From Kiritimatiellia bacterium (GTDB taxonomy: Bacteria; Verrucomicrobiota; Kiritimatiellia; RFP12; UBA1067), in contig JAKSOW010000004.1 of assembly GCA_024405395.1 (NCBI GenBank), forward strand, positions 1 through 57,296: a stretch of DNA of 57,296 nucleotides. Reading direction: 5' to 3'. The stretch's first letter is position 1. Each line of letters begins with the position of its first letter. A model generated the notes under the pieces. It worked only from the letters and a program-made list of their open reading frames with translations, was not told the origin of the DNA and ran no database searches. The translations under genes and the position numbers were made by a program. Positions 27,512-35,812 of this stretch are shown in pieces.

Positions 27512-28804
27512 ATGATCGTCAAACATTTGCTTGATGCTAAGAGAGAGGGCCAAGAACTGGCGGCTGATGACATCAGGGCGCTGATCGCGGGTTATGTTAA
27601 AGGTGAAGTGCCGGATTACCAGATGGCGGCCTTTGCCATGGGGGTGTGTTGTCGTGGCATGACGACGGCAGAAACCTTTGCCCTTACGGATGCCATGCGC
27701 CTCTCGGGACGTTGCCTTTCCTGGGAATCGTGTACGCAACCGACTGCTGACAAGCATTCGACGGGTGGCGTGGGCGACAAGCTCTCGATGATCATACAAC
27801 CCCTTGCGGCAGCATGTGGACTGGCCGTCCCCTCCCTGACAGGGCGAGGCCTTGGCCACACGGGCGGCACGGCCGACAAACTGGAGTCCATCCCCGGCTA
27901 CAACGCCTCGCTCTCGCTGGATGATTTCCAGCAGGTGGTGGCGAAGTGCGGCGTTTCGATGACGGTGCAGACGCCCGAGATCTGCCCTGCCGACAAGAAA
28001 CTCTATGCTCTCCGCGACGTTACGGGGACTGTCGCCTCGATTCCGCTGATTGTCGCCTCGATTCTCTCCAAGAAACTGGCCGAAGGTGCGCAGACCATTG
28101 TCTTCGACGTGAAATGCGGACGTGGCGCCTTCATGCGGACGCGCGAGGACGCGGTGGCCTTGGCCACAGCTCTCGTGTCTGGCGCCAAAGCAGCGGGACG
28201 CAAATCGGCCGCTCTCGTCACGCGCATGGACTATCCTCTCGGCTGGAAGGTTGGCAATGCGCTTGAGATCGCTGAATCGATCGATGTGCTGAAGGGGCGC
28301 GAAGTGCCCGTCGTCACAGAGCTTTCGGTGGAGTTTGCGGCGCAGATGGTGTCGCTTGCCATGAACACCACACTCGACGCCGCGCGTACGGAATGCCGAG
28401 CCCGTCTGGCAGATGGGTCCGCCTATGCCCGTTTTGCCGAGATGGTGCGCCTGCAGGGTGGTGATCTGGCGGCATTCTCGGCCTTGCCCGCTGCCAAAGT
28501 GCGCGAGGTGAAGGCGCCGTCGGACGGTTTTATTGCCGACATTGATGCTCTTGTGGTTGCCGATGCCGCTTTGCGACTGGGGGCGGGGCGCACCTGCCTC
28601 ACGGACGTCATCGATCCGCTGGCAGGTGTGGAACTTTGCGTGCAGCCTGGAGCCGCCGTCAAGTGTGGCGACGTATTGGCACGTCTTCATGCGGACACGC
28701 GCGCCGATTGCCTAGATGAAGCGTCTAAGATCGTCTCGACGGCTTTCTCCATTGCGTCGAACTGCCCGGAAAAGCAACCGCTGATCCTGGAGAGGATTGT
28801 CTGA
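27512..28804 (+). CDS. pyrimidine-nucleoside (thymidine) phosphorylase
   Basis: Phosphorolysis of thymidine or uridine to the base and (deoxy)ribose 1-phosphate, a cytosolic salvage step. The 430-residue length fits the family. The N-terminal helical domain contains GEVPDYQMAAFAMGV. The phosphate-binding signature KHSTGGVGDK appears near residue 84, followed by LTGRGLGHTGGTADKLES. A C-terminal domain follows (about 330-430). GGAGG at 27499-27503 lies 8 nt before ATG 27512 and sets the start. DeoA and Pdp cannot be separated safely here, so no symbol is given. Its stop overlaps the next start (TGATG). Confidence 0.95.
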   Translation: MIVKHLLDAKREGQELAADDIRALIAGYVKGEVPDYQMAAFAMGVCCRGMTTAETFALTDAMRLSGRCLSWESCTQPTADKHSTGGVGDKLSMIIQPLAAACGLAVPSLTGRGLGHTGGTADKLESIPGYNASLSLDDFQQVVAKCGVSMTVQTPEICPADKKLYALRDVTGTVASIPLIVASILSKKLAEGAQTIVFDVKCGRGAFMRTREDAVALATALVSGAKAAGRKSAALVTRMDYPLGWKVGNALEIAESIDVLKGREVPVVTELSVEFAAQMVSLAMNTTLDAARTECRARLADGSAYARFAEMVRLQGGDLAAFSALPAAKVREVKAPSDGFIADIDALVVADAALRLGAGRTCLTDVIDPLAGVELCVQPGAAVKCGDVLARLHADTRADCLDEASKIVSTAFSIASNCPEKQPLILERIV

Positions 28805-31479
28805 TGTGCACCTGCATCCGTGTCGGAATCCTGCTGCTGGGGACTTCGCTTTCCTTAGGGCTTCGAGCCGACTCGGCCGATGAGGCGCTGGCACTAGCCG
28901 AACGAACCCTCGCCTATGTGGCCAAGAGCGTGGATGCCGCAACGCTGAAGCCCTATGCCCAGGAGCTTGCGCTTGACGCCAAATGGCTCAAAGGCGAGAC
29001 CTTGCCCGGATATCGGGCAGGGATCGGCCGCGAGATCGCCCGCCTGAGGCGGCGCATCCTCTTCCTGCATCCAGATCTGCAGTTCGAGAAGCTGTTGTGC
29101 GTGCAGCGCGGCATCCCGTATCACCATGACCCGCACATGGTGGACCAGTATGTGGGGCGCTATTCGCGCCCGGGGCCCGGTCTTGTTGTCCTGGAGAACT
29201 GGCGGAAAGTGCCGCGCAAGACGGTGTTGCTCAGGGACAAGCTGCCCGCCGGCACGGTGCTGAACCCTGATCTGCACTGGGACGCCGACCGAATCCTCTT
29301 CGCGTTCTGCGACCATACGGCCAAGCCCAAGGGCGATCCCGAAAAACTGAGGATCAATGCCGACGTGAAGGCGTCGCATTTTACGCCGTGGATGCGCCAG
29401 GCCGATCCCACAAGCCCCTTGCATCGTGGTGATGAGGGCGAACGTTCAGTGGCGCATCACCGCTATTTCATCTACGAATGCGCAGCGGACGGCAGCTGGC
29501 TGCGCCAGATCACAGGAACGCCGGATGACCCGATGACCACCCGCAAAGGACGTCAGACGGTGATGATCGAAGACGCGGACCCCTGTTACCTGCCGGACGG
29601 CGGATTCGTGTTCACCTCTACGCGAGGGCAGAATTTCGGACGTTGCCACTGGGGCCGGTGGACGCCCAGTTTCTTGCTCTACCGCGGCGAATTGCCGCCC
29701 GTAGGGACGCAGCGGGGAGCCGACCGAATCCGGCAGCTGTCCTTCGGCGAAGCCAATGAATGGGAGCCGACCGTGCTGGATGACGGTCGCATTGGGTACA
29801 CGCGCTGGGACTACATCAACCGCAACGCCGTCTGGCATCAGTCGTTGTGGACGATTCGTCCCGACGGAACAGGCGTTGCTCATCTGTACGGCAACTATTC
29901 GGAGAACGTGTGTGTGGGCACGGAGCTGAAGACGATCCCCGGCTCATCGCTTCTTGTGGCCACGGCATCCGCGCATCACAACCTCACCTCGGGTTCGCTT
30001 TTCCTGCTGGACACGATGAAGGGCGAGGATGGCTTGGATCCCATTATCCGCTTGACGCCCGAAGCGCCATTCCCCGAGAGTGAAGACTGGAAGCTGGGCG
30101 GCACGTTCTGTTCGCCGATGGCGGTGAATGATATGCTCTTCTTCTGCGCCTATTCGGAAGAACCGCTTTCCTTTCCGCCAGGCCATCCGCGTCATCAGCC
30201 GAAGAGCTGCGGTGCGACCTGGCCCACGCAGGCAGCCTACGGCATCTATCTGGTGGATCGCCTGGGCGGACGCGAACCCATCTTCCAGGACCCCGAGATC
30301 TCGACGTTCAACCCAATCCCTCTGGTCAAACGGCAGCGTCCGCCTGCCTTGGCGAGCGTGCTGCCGCCTGCAGAGACGGCGCCCACCTCTGGCGTGTGCT
30401 ATGTGGAGAACGTCTATGATACGCGTACCGATCTGCCGAAGGGATCTGTCAAGGCGCTACGCATCAATCGCCTCATCAATCTGCCGATCTGCCGCCGGCG
30501 TACCCTGAATGCGGGACGCGATCTCGACCTCTACAAGGAATCTTTGGGGACAGTCCCCGTGAATCCTGATGGATCGGTGGCTTTCCGCATACCGGCCGAG
30601 GAGCCCATCCAGCTTCAGGCGTTAGATGCAGACGGCAAGGCAATTCTTACGATGCGGTCTTTCATTTTTGCGCAAAAGGGCGAAATCCAGGGCTGTGCGG
30701 GCTGCCACGAGAACAAATATGCCGCGGCCCCCGCGGCAGATGCCGGCCGAGCGCGCCGTGGGCAGGTTCTTGATCCAGTCCCCGAGGTAGCTCTAGGCTA
30801 TACGGGGCCGTTTTCGTTCACCAAGTCGATACAGCCCATCTTTGACGCCAAGTGCATAGCGTGTCATGGCCTCGAGGGGGCGGCAACCAATACGCCCAGG
30901 CGCGTGTCTTTGATTGGACCCGAAGCGCAGTCCAATCTCGTCCAGGCCAAACAGGTGGCGTGCATCCACTCCTACGAGGAAACGCACATCTCCAAATGTT
31001 ATGACTATTTTGCGGGGGCCAGTCCATTGATGAAGCGGCTCAAGGCGGGGCATGGGCCTGCGCTCACGAATGAGGAATGGCGCAAGCTCATTTTGTGGCT
31101 CGACTTCAATGTGCCGTTCTACGCGCGTGGCACAGGCTATGGTTGGAATGAGCCTGATTGCCGTGAAATCGACCCCCAGGGTGAGGCTAAACTGCGGGCG
31201 GCGATAAGGGACAAATTGGGCGAGAAGGTGGCGCAACAGCCGTTTGACGCGCTCGTCAATCGTGGCGATGAGCGCTTGAGTCGCGTGTTGATGCTCCTGG
31301 GCGGCGAAAAGTCACCAGATTACGCGCGATTCCTCTCCTTGTGCACAGGGTCGCTCATCCCCATCCCCTGGCGCGACATTGATGGCACATGCGGGCGAGA
31401 CGACAAATGTGAATGCCGCAGCTGCTGGGTACGGCGTGCGGGGTACAACAAACCAGACGGCAAGGAGTCCCCGCGTTAA
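28804..31479 (+). CDS. exported dihaem protein resembling hydrazine synthase alpha
   Basis: 891 residues with a signal peptide (about 1-21). The middle (about 130-560) has repeats such as DADPCYLPDGGFVFTSTRG and EPTVLDDGRIGYTRWDY, typical of the TolB/WD-like propeller of the hydrazine synthase alpha family. Two c-type haem motifs follow, CAGCH (631-635) and CIACH (684-688), in a cytochrome-c-like part. A final Cys-rich tail has C-x5-C-x-C-x2-C (CGRDDKCECRSC). Proteins of this build occur widely in PVC bacteria and are not evidence of anammox. Function here is unknown; electron transfer or a redox step on a secreted substrate is possible. The start overlaps the phosphorylase stop by one base, which suggests cotranscription, although the products act in different compartments. 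Confidence 0.75.
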   Translation: MCTCIRVGILLLGTSLSLGLRADSADEALALAERTLAYVAKSVDAATLKPYAQELALDAKWLKGETLPGYRAGIGREIARLRRRILFLHPDLQFEKLLCVQRGIPYHHDPHMVDQYVGRYSRPGPGLVVLENWRKVPRKTVLLRDKLPAGTVLNPDLHWDADRILFAFCDHTAKPKGDPEKLRINADVKASHFTPWMRQADPTSPLHRGDEGERSVAHHRYFIYECAADGSWLRQITGTPDDPMTTRKGRQTVMIEDADPCYLPDGGFVFTSTRGQNFGRCHWGRWTPSFLLYRGELPPVGTQRGADRIRQLSFGEANEWEPTVLDDGRIGYTRWDYINRNAVWHQSLWTIRPDGTGVAHLYGNYSENVCVGTELKTIPGSSLLVATASAHHNLTSGSLFLLDTMKGEDGLDPIIRLTPEAPFPESEDWKLGGTFCSPMAVNDMLFFCAYSEEPLSFPPGHPRHQPKSCGATWPTQAAYGIYLVDRLGGREPIFQDPEISTFNPIPLVKRQRPPALASVLPPAETAPTSGVCYVENVYDTRTDLPKGSVKALRINRLINLPICRRRTLNAGRDLDLYKESLGTVPVNPDGSVAFRIPAEEPIQLQALDADGKAILTMRSFIFAQKGEIQGCAGCHENKYAAAPAADAGRARRGQVLDPVPEVALGYTGPFSFTKSIQPIFDAKCIACHGLEGAATNTPRRVSLIGPEAQSNLVQAKQVACIHSYEETHISKCYDYFAGASPLMKRLKAGHGPALTNEEWRKLILWLDFNVPFYARGTGYGWNEPDCREIDPQGEAKLRAAIRDKLGEKVAQQPFDALVNRGDERLSRVLMLLGGEKSPDYARFLSLCTGSLIPIPWRDIDGTCGRDDKCECRSCWVRRAGYNKPDGKESPR

Positions 31480-31520
31480 GCAATTTCGGGCATCCGTTTC
31501 AGGGAAGATATGGAAAGAAC

Positions 31521-34436
31521 ATGACGATGAAAGGTCTTTTGACGAACAAGATGATGCGCGTGTTTCTATGCGCGGTTTTGGGGCTGGCACCGGGATTCGG
31601 CCTTTCCCTGAAGGCGGCTGCAGTCGTGATCACGGAAGACAAAACCGCCCATGGTGACTGGCTTGTCACGCTGGACAGCGGAGAGACGAACGTCGTCACT
31701 GTGGCGCAGACCGGTACTGGCAAGATCATCAAGCAGGGGCCCGGCACACTCGTCCTCGCCGCACAGAATTCCTTCACGGGCGGCATCGTGCTGGAGGCTG
31801 GTTTCATCAGCGCCGAGGCGTCAGGGTGCCTGGGCTCGGGCGAAATCACGATTCTCGGTCAGCGCGAAGGTTATGCGGGCCCCTGTGAACTGTGGTTCTC
31901 GGGGAGCAACATGGACCTGGGGGCGCCTACACTCCGCGTGACAGGCGACACCTCCTGCCAATATCCAGCCGTCTGCCTGTACGGCACGAACAACACGTTC
32001 TCCGGTGTCATTACGGCGCATCATAGCCTCTACTTCAAAGACGAGTACATGTGGCTCTACAACAAGATCAAGGCGGAGAAGGGCAGCGCCAAGTGGTCGA
32101 CCGACGTGAACAAGTATGTCTCCGCGCATTTTTATGGGGCAATCACGGCAGTGGACACCTTCCACCACGTCCCCGATACGGAGTGCTATTTTCATGCCTC
32201 CGTCAGTGCCCGTATCTTCGACACGGTCAAGCAGGCAAACGAATATCGTCTGCACAACGAGTCGGACAACACCTACTATGCCCCCATCTATTTCTATCAG
32301 CCCAATCGAGTTGACGTGTTCAACTCCGGCTATCGCAACATATACTTCAATTCCGATGAGGGGCTCGGTGGCGCCAAGGTCACGGCGAACGTTCCGGGCA
32401 TCACCTATCCGCGTCCGGGGACTCTCTACTTGTGCGGTCACGCGATGACGCTGGCGGGAATTGATGCGCCGCGCGTCAAGAGCGATGACTGGACGGCCAA
32501 CCGCGGGGGCTTTAGTTCACAGAACGGCGACCAAACCGCCACGCTTCTGGTTACCGGCTCCGCCGCCAATGCCACTTGCCAGATGGGTCTGCGTCTGATG
32601 GGAAAGACCAACTTCACGTTGGATGCCGCCGAGAATCCTGGTTTCACGCAGGAGATCACCTGGCGTGAGCAGTCGACCTCCGGCAACATCGTAGTGCGCA
32701 ATGGCAGGCTGCTCCTTTCCGGCGATGCCTATTTCTCCAGCGCCTCCGCCACAATCGTGGTGGAGGAAAATGGCGTATTAGAACTGGTCGGCACGAACAG
32801 CCCCCTGGGCCGAATCGCCTCACTGGAGGTCTACGGCAGACTGCGCGTCGGCGAGGGGATCACGGCTCTCTTTGCCGCCAACAATACGCCGAAGTTGAAG
32901 CTGCATTCCGGCTGCGCGCTCGAGGCAGAGGAGAATCTTGCGCTTACCGTCAACGAACTTTGGATCGATGGCGTGCAGCACATGAAGGGCACTTGGAGGA
33001 AGGTTGATCTTCCGCAGGGGGTTCTGGACGAGAAGATATCGGTGACAGCGTTGACAGGGAATATGTCCGATCCCACAACGACGGCGGTGTGGACGGGTGC
33101 CGCCGAGGACGATGACCTAGGCTCCACGCTCGGCAACTGGACCGTCAATGGCGAAGTGCCGGCGGCACTTGACTTTGCGACCGGCTCGCTGGGCGTGATG
33201 ATCGGGGTTGCTGAGACGGCCACCAACCTTGTGCCGCCCGAAACCGGCATGCGGGTGAATCGCATCGTCTTTGATCGGCCCACCAACACCATTTGTCCGC
33301 CGTTTGTCCTGGGGGCGCCTGGGCGCACCCTGGTGCTGGACGGCAACTTCATGCCACCGAGCGGCAAGAAGGCGCAAATGTCTCAGCTTGTTCTGCGCGG
33401 CACCATCACATCGCCGTACGGCGTGGACCAAGGGTCTGCCGATCCCAATGGCGATTTCACCATTTACTACCGCGAGGCTGGACGCACCAAGTCGATGTCG
33501 CCTGAATCCAGCATCTACGGCTATAAGTCGGACTACGGTACGCCGCTTATTCTGGACAATGCCACCATCAACAAGCCTATCTATCTTTACGGCGCTGGCC
33601 CCGGCGGTGAAGACTTCTATGCCTTACCAAGTACGGTTAACACGTTCAAGCAGCATGTGTGGCTTGAGAGCGGGGGGTGGCACGTCATCAGCGCAGGCGC
33701 GGGTGCGGAAGTCGTCTTTGAGGGTGGGCTTAAGGTCTCAGCCCGTTGCGTAACCCGCCTGGGCGGCACTATCCGCGTGCGCAACAAGCCCATTACCGCA
33801 AGTGCGGGCCTCAATCTTGAGAGTGGTACGTTCGTCTTGGATGCGCCGGGCAACGTGTTCGGCAATACCTCTTCACAGAACAAAGGGCTGTGCATGGGCG
33901 AGAAGAATGCCGCCTCACGCCTGGTCTTCCTGCGGTCGGGGTGTTTCTTGGACAATGACAAGGAACAGCTCAACATCATAGGTAAGTTGCAGGCCACGGT
34001 TGACTTCAATGTCACCACCCAGCGCCTTTCGCGCTTCCTAGGATCGAACACACACGCCGCTTCGGTACTGACGGGTGGTTATCCGGCCATGCTGGAGGTG
34101 AAGGGCGGTACGGCATTCACGACTGCCACTAATGTCTGGGAGACCTTGGCGAATTCTGTCCAGATGGCGGGTGGCCTTGGGTTCCATTACTTGGGAAATG
34201 GTCCCGCCAGCAGCAAGGCCAGCATTTCAGCGGGTACAGACGAAATTTTCACGCTGAAAAGCCGTGCTTTTACTACGTGTGGTGACCTCGAGGTCTCGGG
34301 AGGCACGCTGGAGTTGGCGGCAGACGCCTCCTGGCTCAACGGCACCAACTTCACGGCGCGTGGCACAGGCGTGCTGAAGTTCTCGGGGACGCGACAGGTT
34401 AGGGGGTACGTTTGCGCGTGCGCATTTCGCGGATGA
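31521..34436 (+). CDS. autotransporter-associated beta-strand repeat protein, frameshifted at the 3' end
   Basis: 971 residues as read, with a long signal peptide (about 12-32, ending LSLKAAA). The repeat signature is clear at about residues 62-100 (KIIKQGPGTLVLAAQNSFTG, then GGIVLEAGFISAEA), and weaker copies recur (NIVVRNGRLLLSGDA, CGDLEVSGGTLELAADAS). These make a beta-helical surface protein. After GTRQVR the frame runs through a G5 tract (34402-34406) and stops 11 codons later. With one G removed the frame stays open for about 70 more codons and ends ITLNLR, a normal-looking C-terminus. The cause may be a sequencing error, a true mutation or phase variation. GGAAAG lies 4 nt before ATG 31521; ATG 31527 is an alternative start. 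Confidence 0.8.
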   Translation: MTMKGLLTNKMMRVFLCAVLGLAPGFGLSLKAAAVVITEDKTAHGDWLVTLDSGETNVVTVAQTGTGKIIKQGPGTLVLAAQNSFTGGIVLEAGFISAEASGCLGSGEITILGQREGYAGPCELWFSGSNMDLGAPTLRVTGDTSCQYPAVCLYGTNNTFSGVITAHHSLYFKDEYMWLYNKIKAEKGSAKWSTDVNKYVSAHFYGAITAVDTFHHVPDTECYFHASVSARIFDTVKQANEYRLHNESDNTYYAPIYFYQPNRVDVFNSGYRNIYFNSDEGLGGAKVTANVPGITYPRPGTLYLCGHAMTLAGIDAPRVKSDDWTANRGGFSSQNGDQTATLLVTGSAANATCQMGLRLMGKTNFTLDAAENPGFTQEITWREQSTSGNIVVRNGRLLLSGDAYFSSASATIVVEENGVLELVGTNSPLGRIASLEVYGRLRVGEGITALFAANNTPKLKLHSGCALEAEENLALTVNELWIDGVQHMKGTWRKVDLPQGVLDEKISVTALTGNMSDPTTTAVWTGAAEDDDLGSTLGNWTVNGEVPAALDFATGSLGVMIGVAETATNLVPPETGMRVNRIVFDRPTNTICPPFVLGAPGRTLVLDGNFMPPSGKKAQMSQLVLRGTITSPYGVDQGSADPNGDFTIYYREAGRTKSMSPESSIYGYKSDYGTPLILDNATINKPIYLYGAGPGGEDFYALPSTVNTFKQHVWLESGGWHVISAGAGAEVVFEGGLKVSARCVTRLGGTIRVRNKPITASAGLNLESGTFVLDAPGNVFGNTSSQNKGLCMGEKNAASRLVFLRSGCFLDNDKEQLNIIGKLQATVDFNVTTQRLSRFLGSNTHAASVLTGGYPAMLEVKGGTAFTTATNVWETLANSVQMAGGLGFHYLGNGPASSKASISAGTDEIFTLKSRAFTTCGDLEVSGGTLELAADASWLNGTNFTARGTGVLKFSGTRQVRGYVCACAFRG

Positions 34437-34626
34437 GGGTGCCTTTGAGATTACGGATGCACAGCAGGTGGCTTCGGCCGAGGTCTGTGATGCTGACGGC
34501 GTCTGGCACAAGGTGCCTATGGGCTGGTATTCGTCTGCAACGAAGGAGGGGCTTATGGCGGGACGCATCAAGGGATCCGGAAGATTGTGTGTGGGCGTGA
34601 AAGGCATCACCCTAAACTTGCGCTGA
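34407..34626 (+). pseudogene. displaced C-terminal part of the preceding beta-strand repeat gene
   Basis: In the frame that follows removal of one G from the G5 tract, the sequence reads TFARAHFADEGAFEI and then ASAEVCDADGVWHKVPMGWY and ends KGITLNLR before TGA 34624-34626. It has no start or ribosome-binding site of its own. It continues the upstream protein smoothly, so I treat it as the severed tail. The corrected gene would be 31521-34626. Confidence 0.8.
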
Positions 34627-34636
34627 CTGCATTTTC

Positions 34637-34665
34637 TTGCCAATTGCGGTTGAATATGCGATAAT
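34637..34665 (+). promoter_or_regulatory. promoter of the cupin-ABC-adenine deaminase gene run
   Basis: TTGCCA (34637-34642), a 17-bp spacer and GATAAT (34660-34665) preceded by TGC, the extended -10 pattern. The leader before ATG 34697 would be about 25 nt. The TTG of the -35 element could be misread as a start codon of a longer cupin. Confidence 0.65.
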
Positions 34666-34696
34666 AGAAGCCTCCAAAACAAGAAAGGTACATGAC

Positions 34697-35026
34697 ATGG
34701 AAGTCGTTTATGATGAGAACCCCTGTGGTGGCGTTGGCACGATGAAGCTCGAGAAGATTCTCGCGCCGGCCGAACTCAAGGACAAGTGCTCGCTCTATGC
34801 GCGCGTCACGCTGCCGCCCGGCTGCGTGCTTGGCTATCATGAGCACCATGGCAACAGCGAATCCTATTTCATTCTCTCCGGTGCGGGCGAGTATGACGAC
34901 AATGGCGTCAAGCGTCCTGTCAAGGCCGGCGATTCCACGTGGACGCCCGATGGCTCCGGCCATGGCCTCTCCAATGCCGCCGGCACTGAAGATCTCGTCT
35001 TCATGGCGCTGATCATCAATTCATGA
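34697..35026 (+). CDS. small single-domain cupin
   Basis: 109 residues from ATG 34697, which has AAGAAAGG a few nt upstream. The cupin fold is shown by motif 1, GYHEHHGNSESYFILSGAGE, with metal-binding His-x-His and Glu residues, and by motif 2, GDSTWTPDGSGHGLSN, with the fourth ligand His. Small cupins of this type bind a metal and either sense or isomerise small molecules; the ligand cannot be read from sequence. The stop overlaps the start of the ABC ATPase (ATGA), so the two are coupled. An in-frame upstream TTG belongs to the promoter and is not used. Confidence 0.85.
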   Translation: MEVVYDENPCGGVGTMKLEKILAPAELKDKCSLYARVTLPPGCVLGYHEHHGNSESYFILSGAGEYDDNGVKRPVKAGDSTWTPDGSGHGLSNAAGTEDLVFMALIINS

Positions 35027-35808
35027 GTGGTCCTACGCTCTTCAAGGTTTCAGACCTCAAGGTCGCGTACAAACGCCCCGGCAAGCCCCCGCTTCTCGCG
35101 GTAAAGGGTGTCTCGTTTGTTCTTTCTGCAGGTGAGACGCTGGGCATTGTCGGGGAAAGCGGGTCCGGCAAGTCCACCATTGCCAAGGCGTTGATGTTGC
35201 TGCAGCCGATTTCGGGCGGCACGGTCAGTTTCCGTGGTGCGGACATCACCGGATTCGACGCCGCACAGCGGCAGGCCTATCGCCGCGATGTTCAGATGGT
35301 GTTCCAGGACGCGGTCGGATCGCTCAATCCACGCATGACCATTCGTCAGGCGCTGAATGAGGCAGCCGCACACGCCGCAAGCACGCGCGCGCCAGAAGAG
35401 ATGCTGGATCTCGTGGGGCTCTCGCGTGCCGTCTTGGACCAGTATCCGCGCGAGCTTTCAGGCGGCCAGTGTCAGCGTGCGTCTTTTGCCCGTGCCCTGG
35501 CTGTGGGGCCTACTGTTCTTGTCGCCGACGAGCCGGTGTCGGCCCTGGATGTTTCGGTCCAGGCGCGCATTCTCAATCTGCTGCGCGATCTCCGCCGTGA
35601 GTTGGGGCTTTCGGTGATCCTCGTGGCGCATGACCTCGCGGTTGTGCGCAACGTCTGCGATCGCGTGTGCGTGATGAACGAAGGGCTATTCGTCGACGCA
35701 GGACCTGCTGAAGACGTTTTCGCCCATCCCACGTCGGACTACACAAAGCGGCTGCTGGCTGCAGTTCCCGATGTCGCCCGGGCTCTGCGAGCCCGGACCT
35801 CTGCATAA
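35023..35808 (+). CDS. ABC transporter ATPase, oligopeptide/dipeptide (OppF/DppF) type
   Basis: 261 residues. Walker A is GESGSGKST (about residue 43), the Q-loop is MVFQD, the signature is ELSGGQCQR, Walker B is VLVADEP and the switch His is in VAHDLAV. The C-terminal HPTSDYTKRLL segment is typical of the OppD/OppF group. A complete importer would also need two permeases, a binding protein and usually a second ATPase, and none of these is in the window. It therefore either serves a transporter encoded elsewhere or is an orphan. It overlaps the cupin by 4 bp and ends 4 bp before adenine deaminase. Confidence 0.9.
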   Translation: MSGPTLFKVSDLKVAYKRPGKPPLLAVKGVSFVLSAGETLGIVGESGSGKSTIAKALMLLQPISGGTVSFRGADITGFDAAQRQAYRRDVQMVFQDAVGSLNPRMTIRQALNEAAAHAASTRAPEEMLDLVGLSRAVLDQYPRELSGGQCQRASFARALAVGPTVLVADEPVSALDVSVQARILNLLRDLRRELGLSVILVAHDLAVVRNVCDRVCVMNEGLFVDAGPAEDVFAHPTSDYTKRLLAAVPDVARALRARTSA

Positions 35809-35812
35809 CGCC

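Noticed and set aside
28804..31479. Evidence of anammox metabolism
   Set aside because: Hydrazine-synthase-like proteins with CxxCH motifs are widespread in PVC bacteria, and no beta or gamma subunit or other anammox gene is present.
34637..35026. Longer cupin starting at TTG 34637
   Set aside because: That TTG is part of a good -35 element and the added 20 residues do not belong to the cupin fold; ATG 34697 has a ribosome-binding site.
35771..35812. Upstream ATG for adenine deaminase
   Set aside because: It would add 14 residues encoded within the ABC gene and unrelated to Ade, and it does not restore the missing strands.
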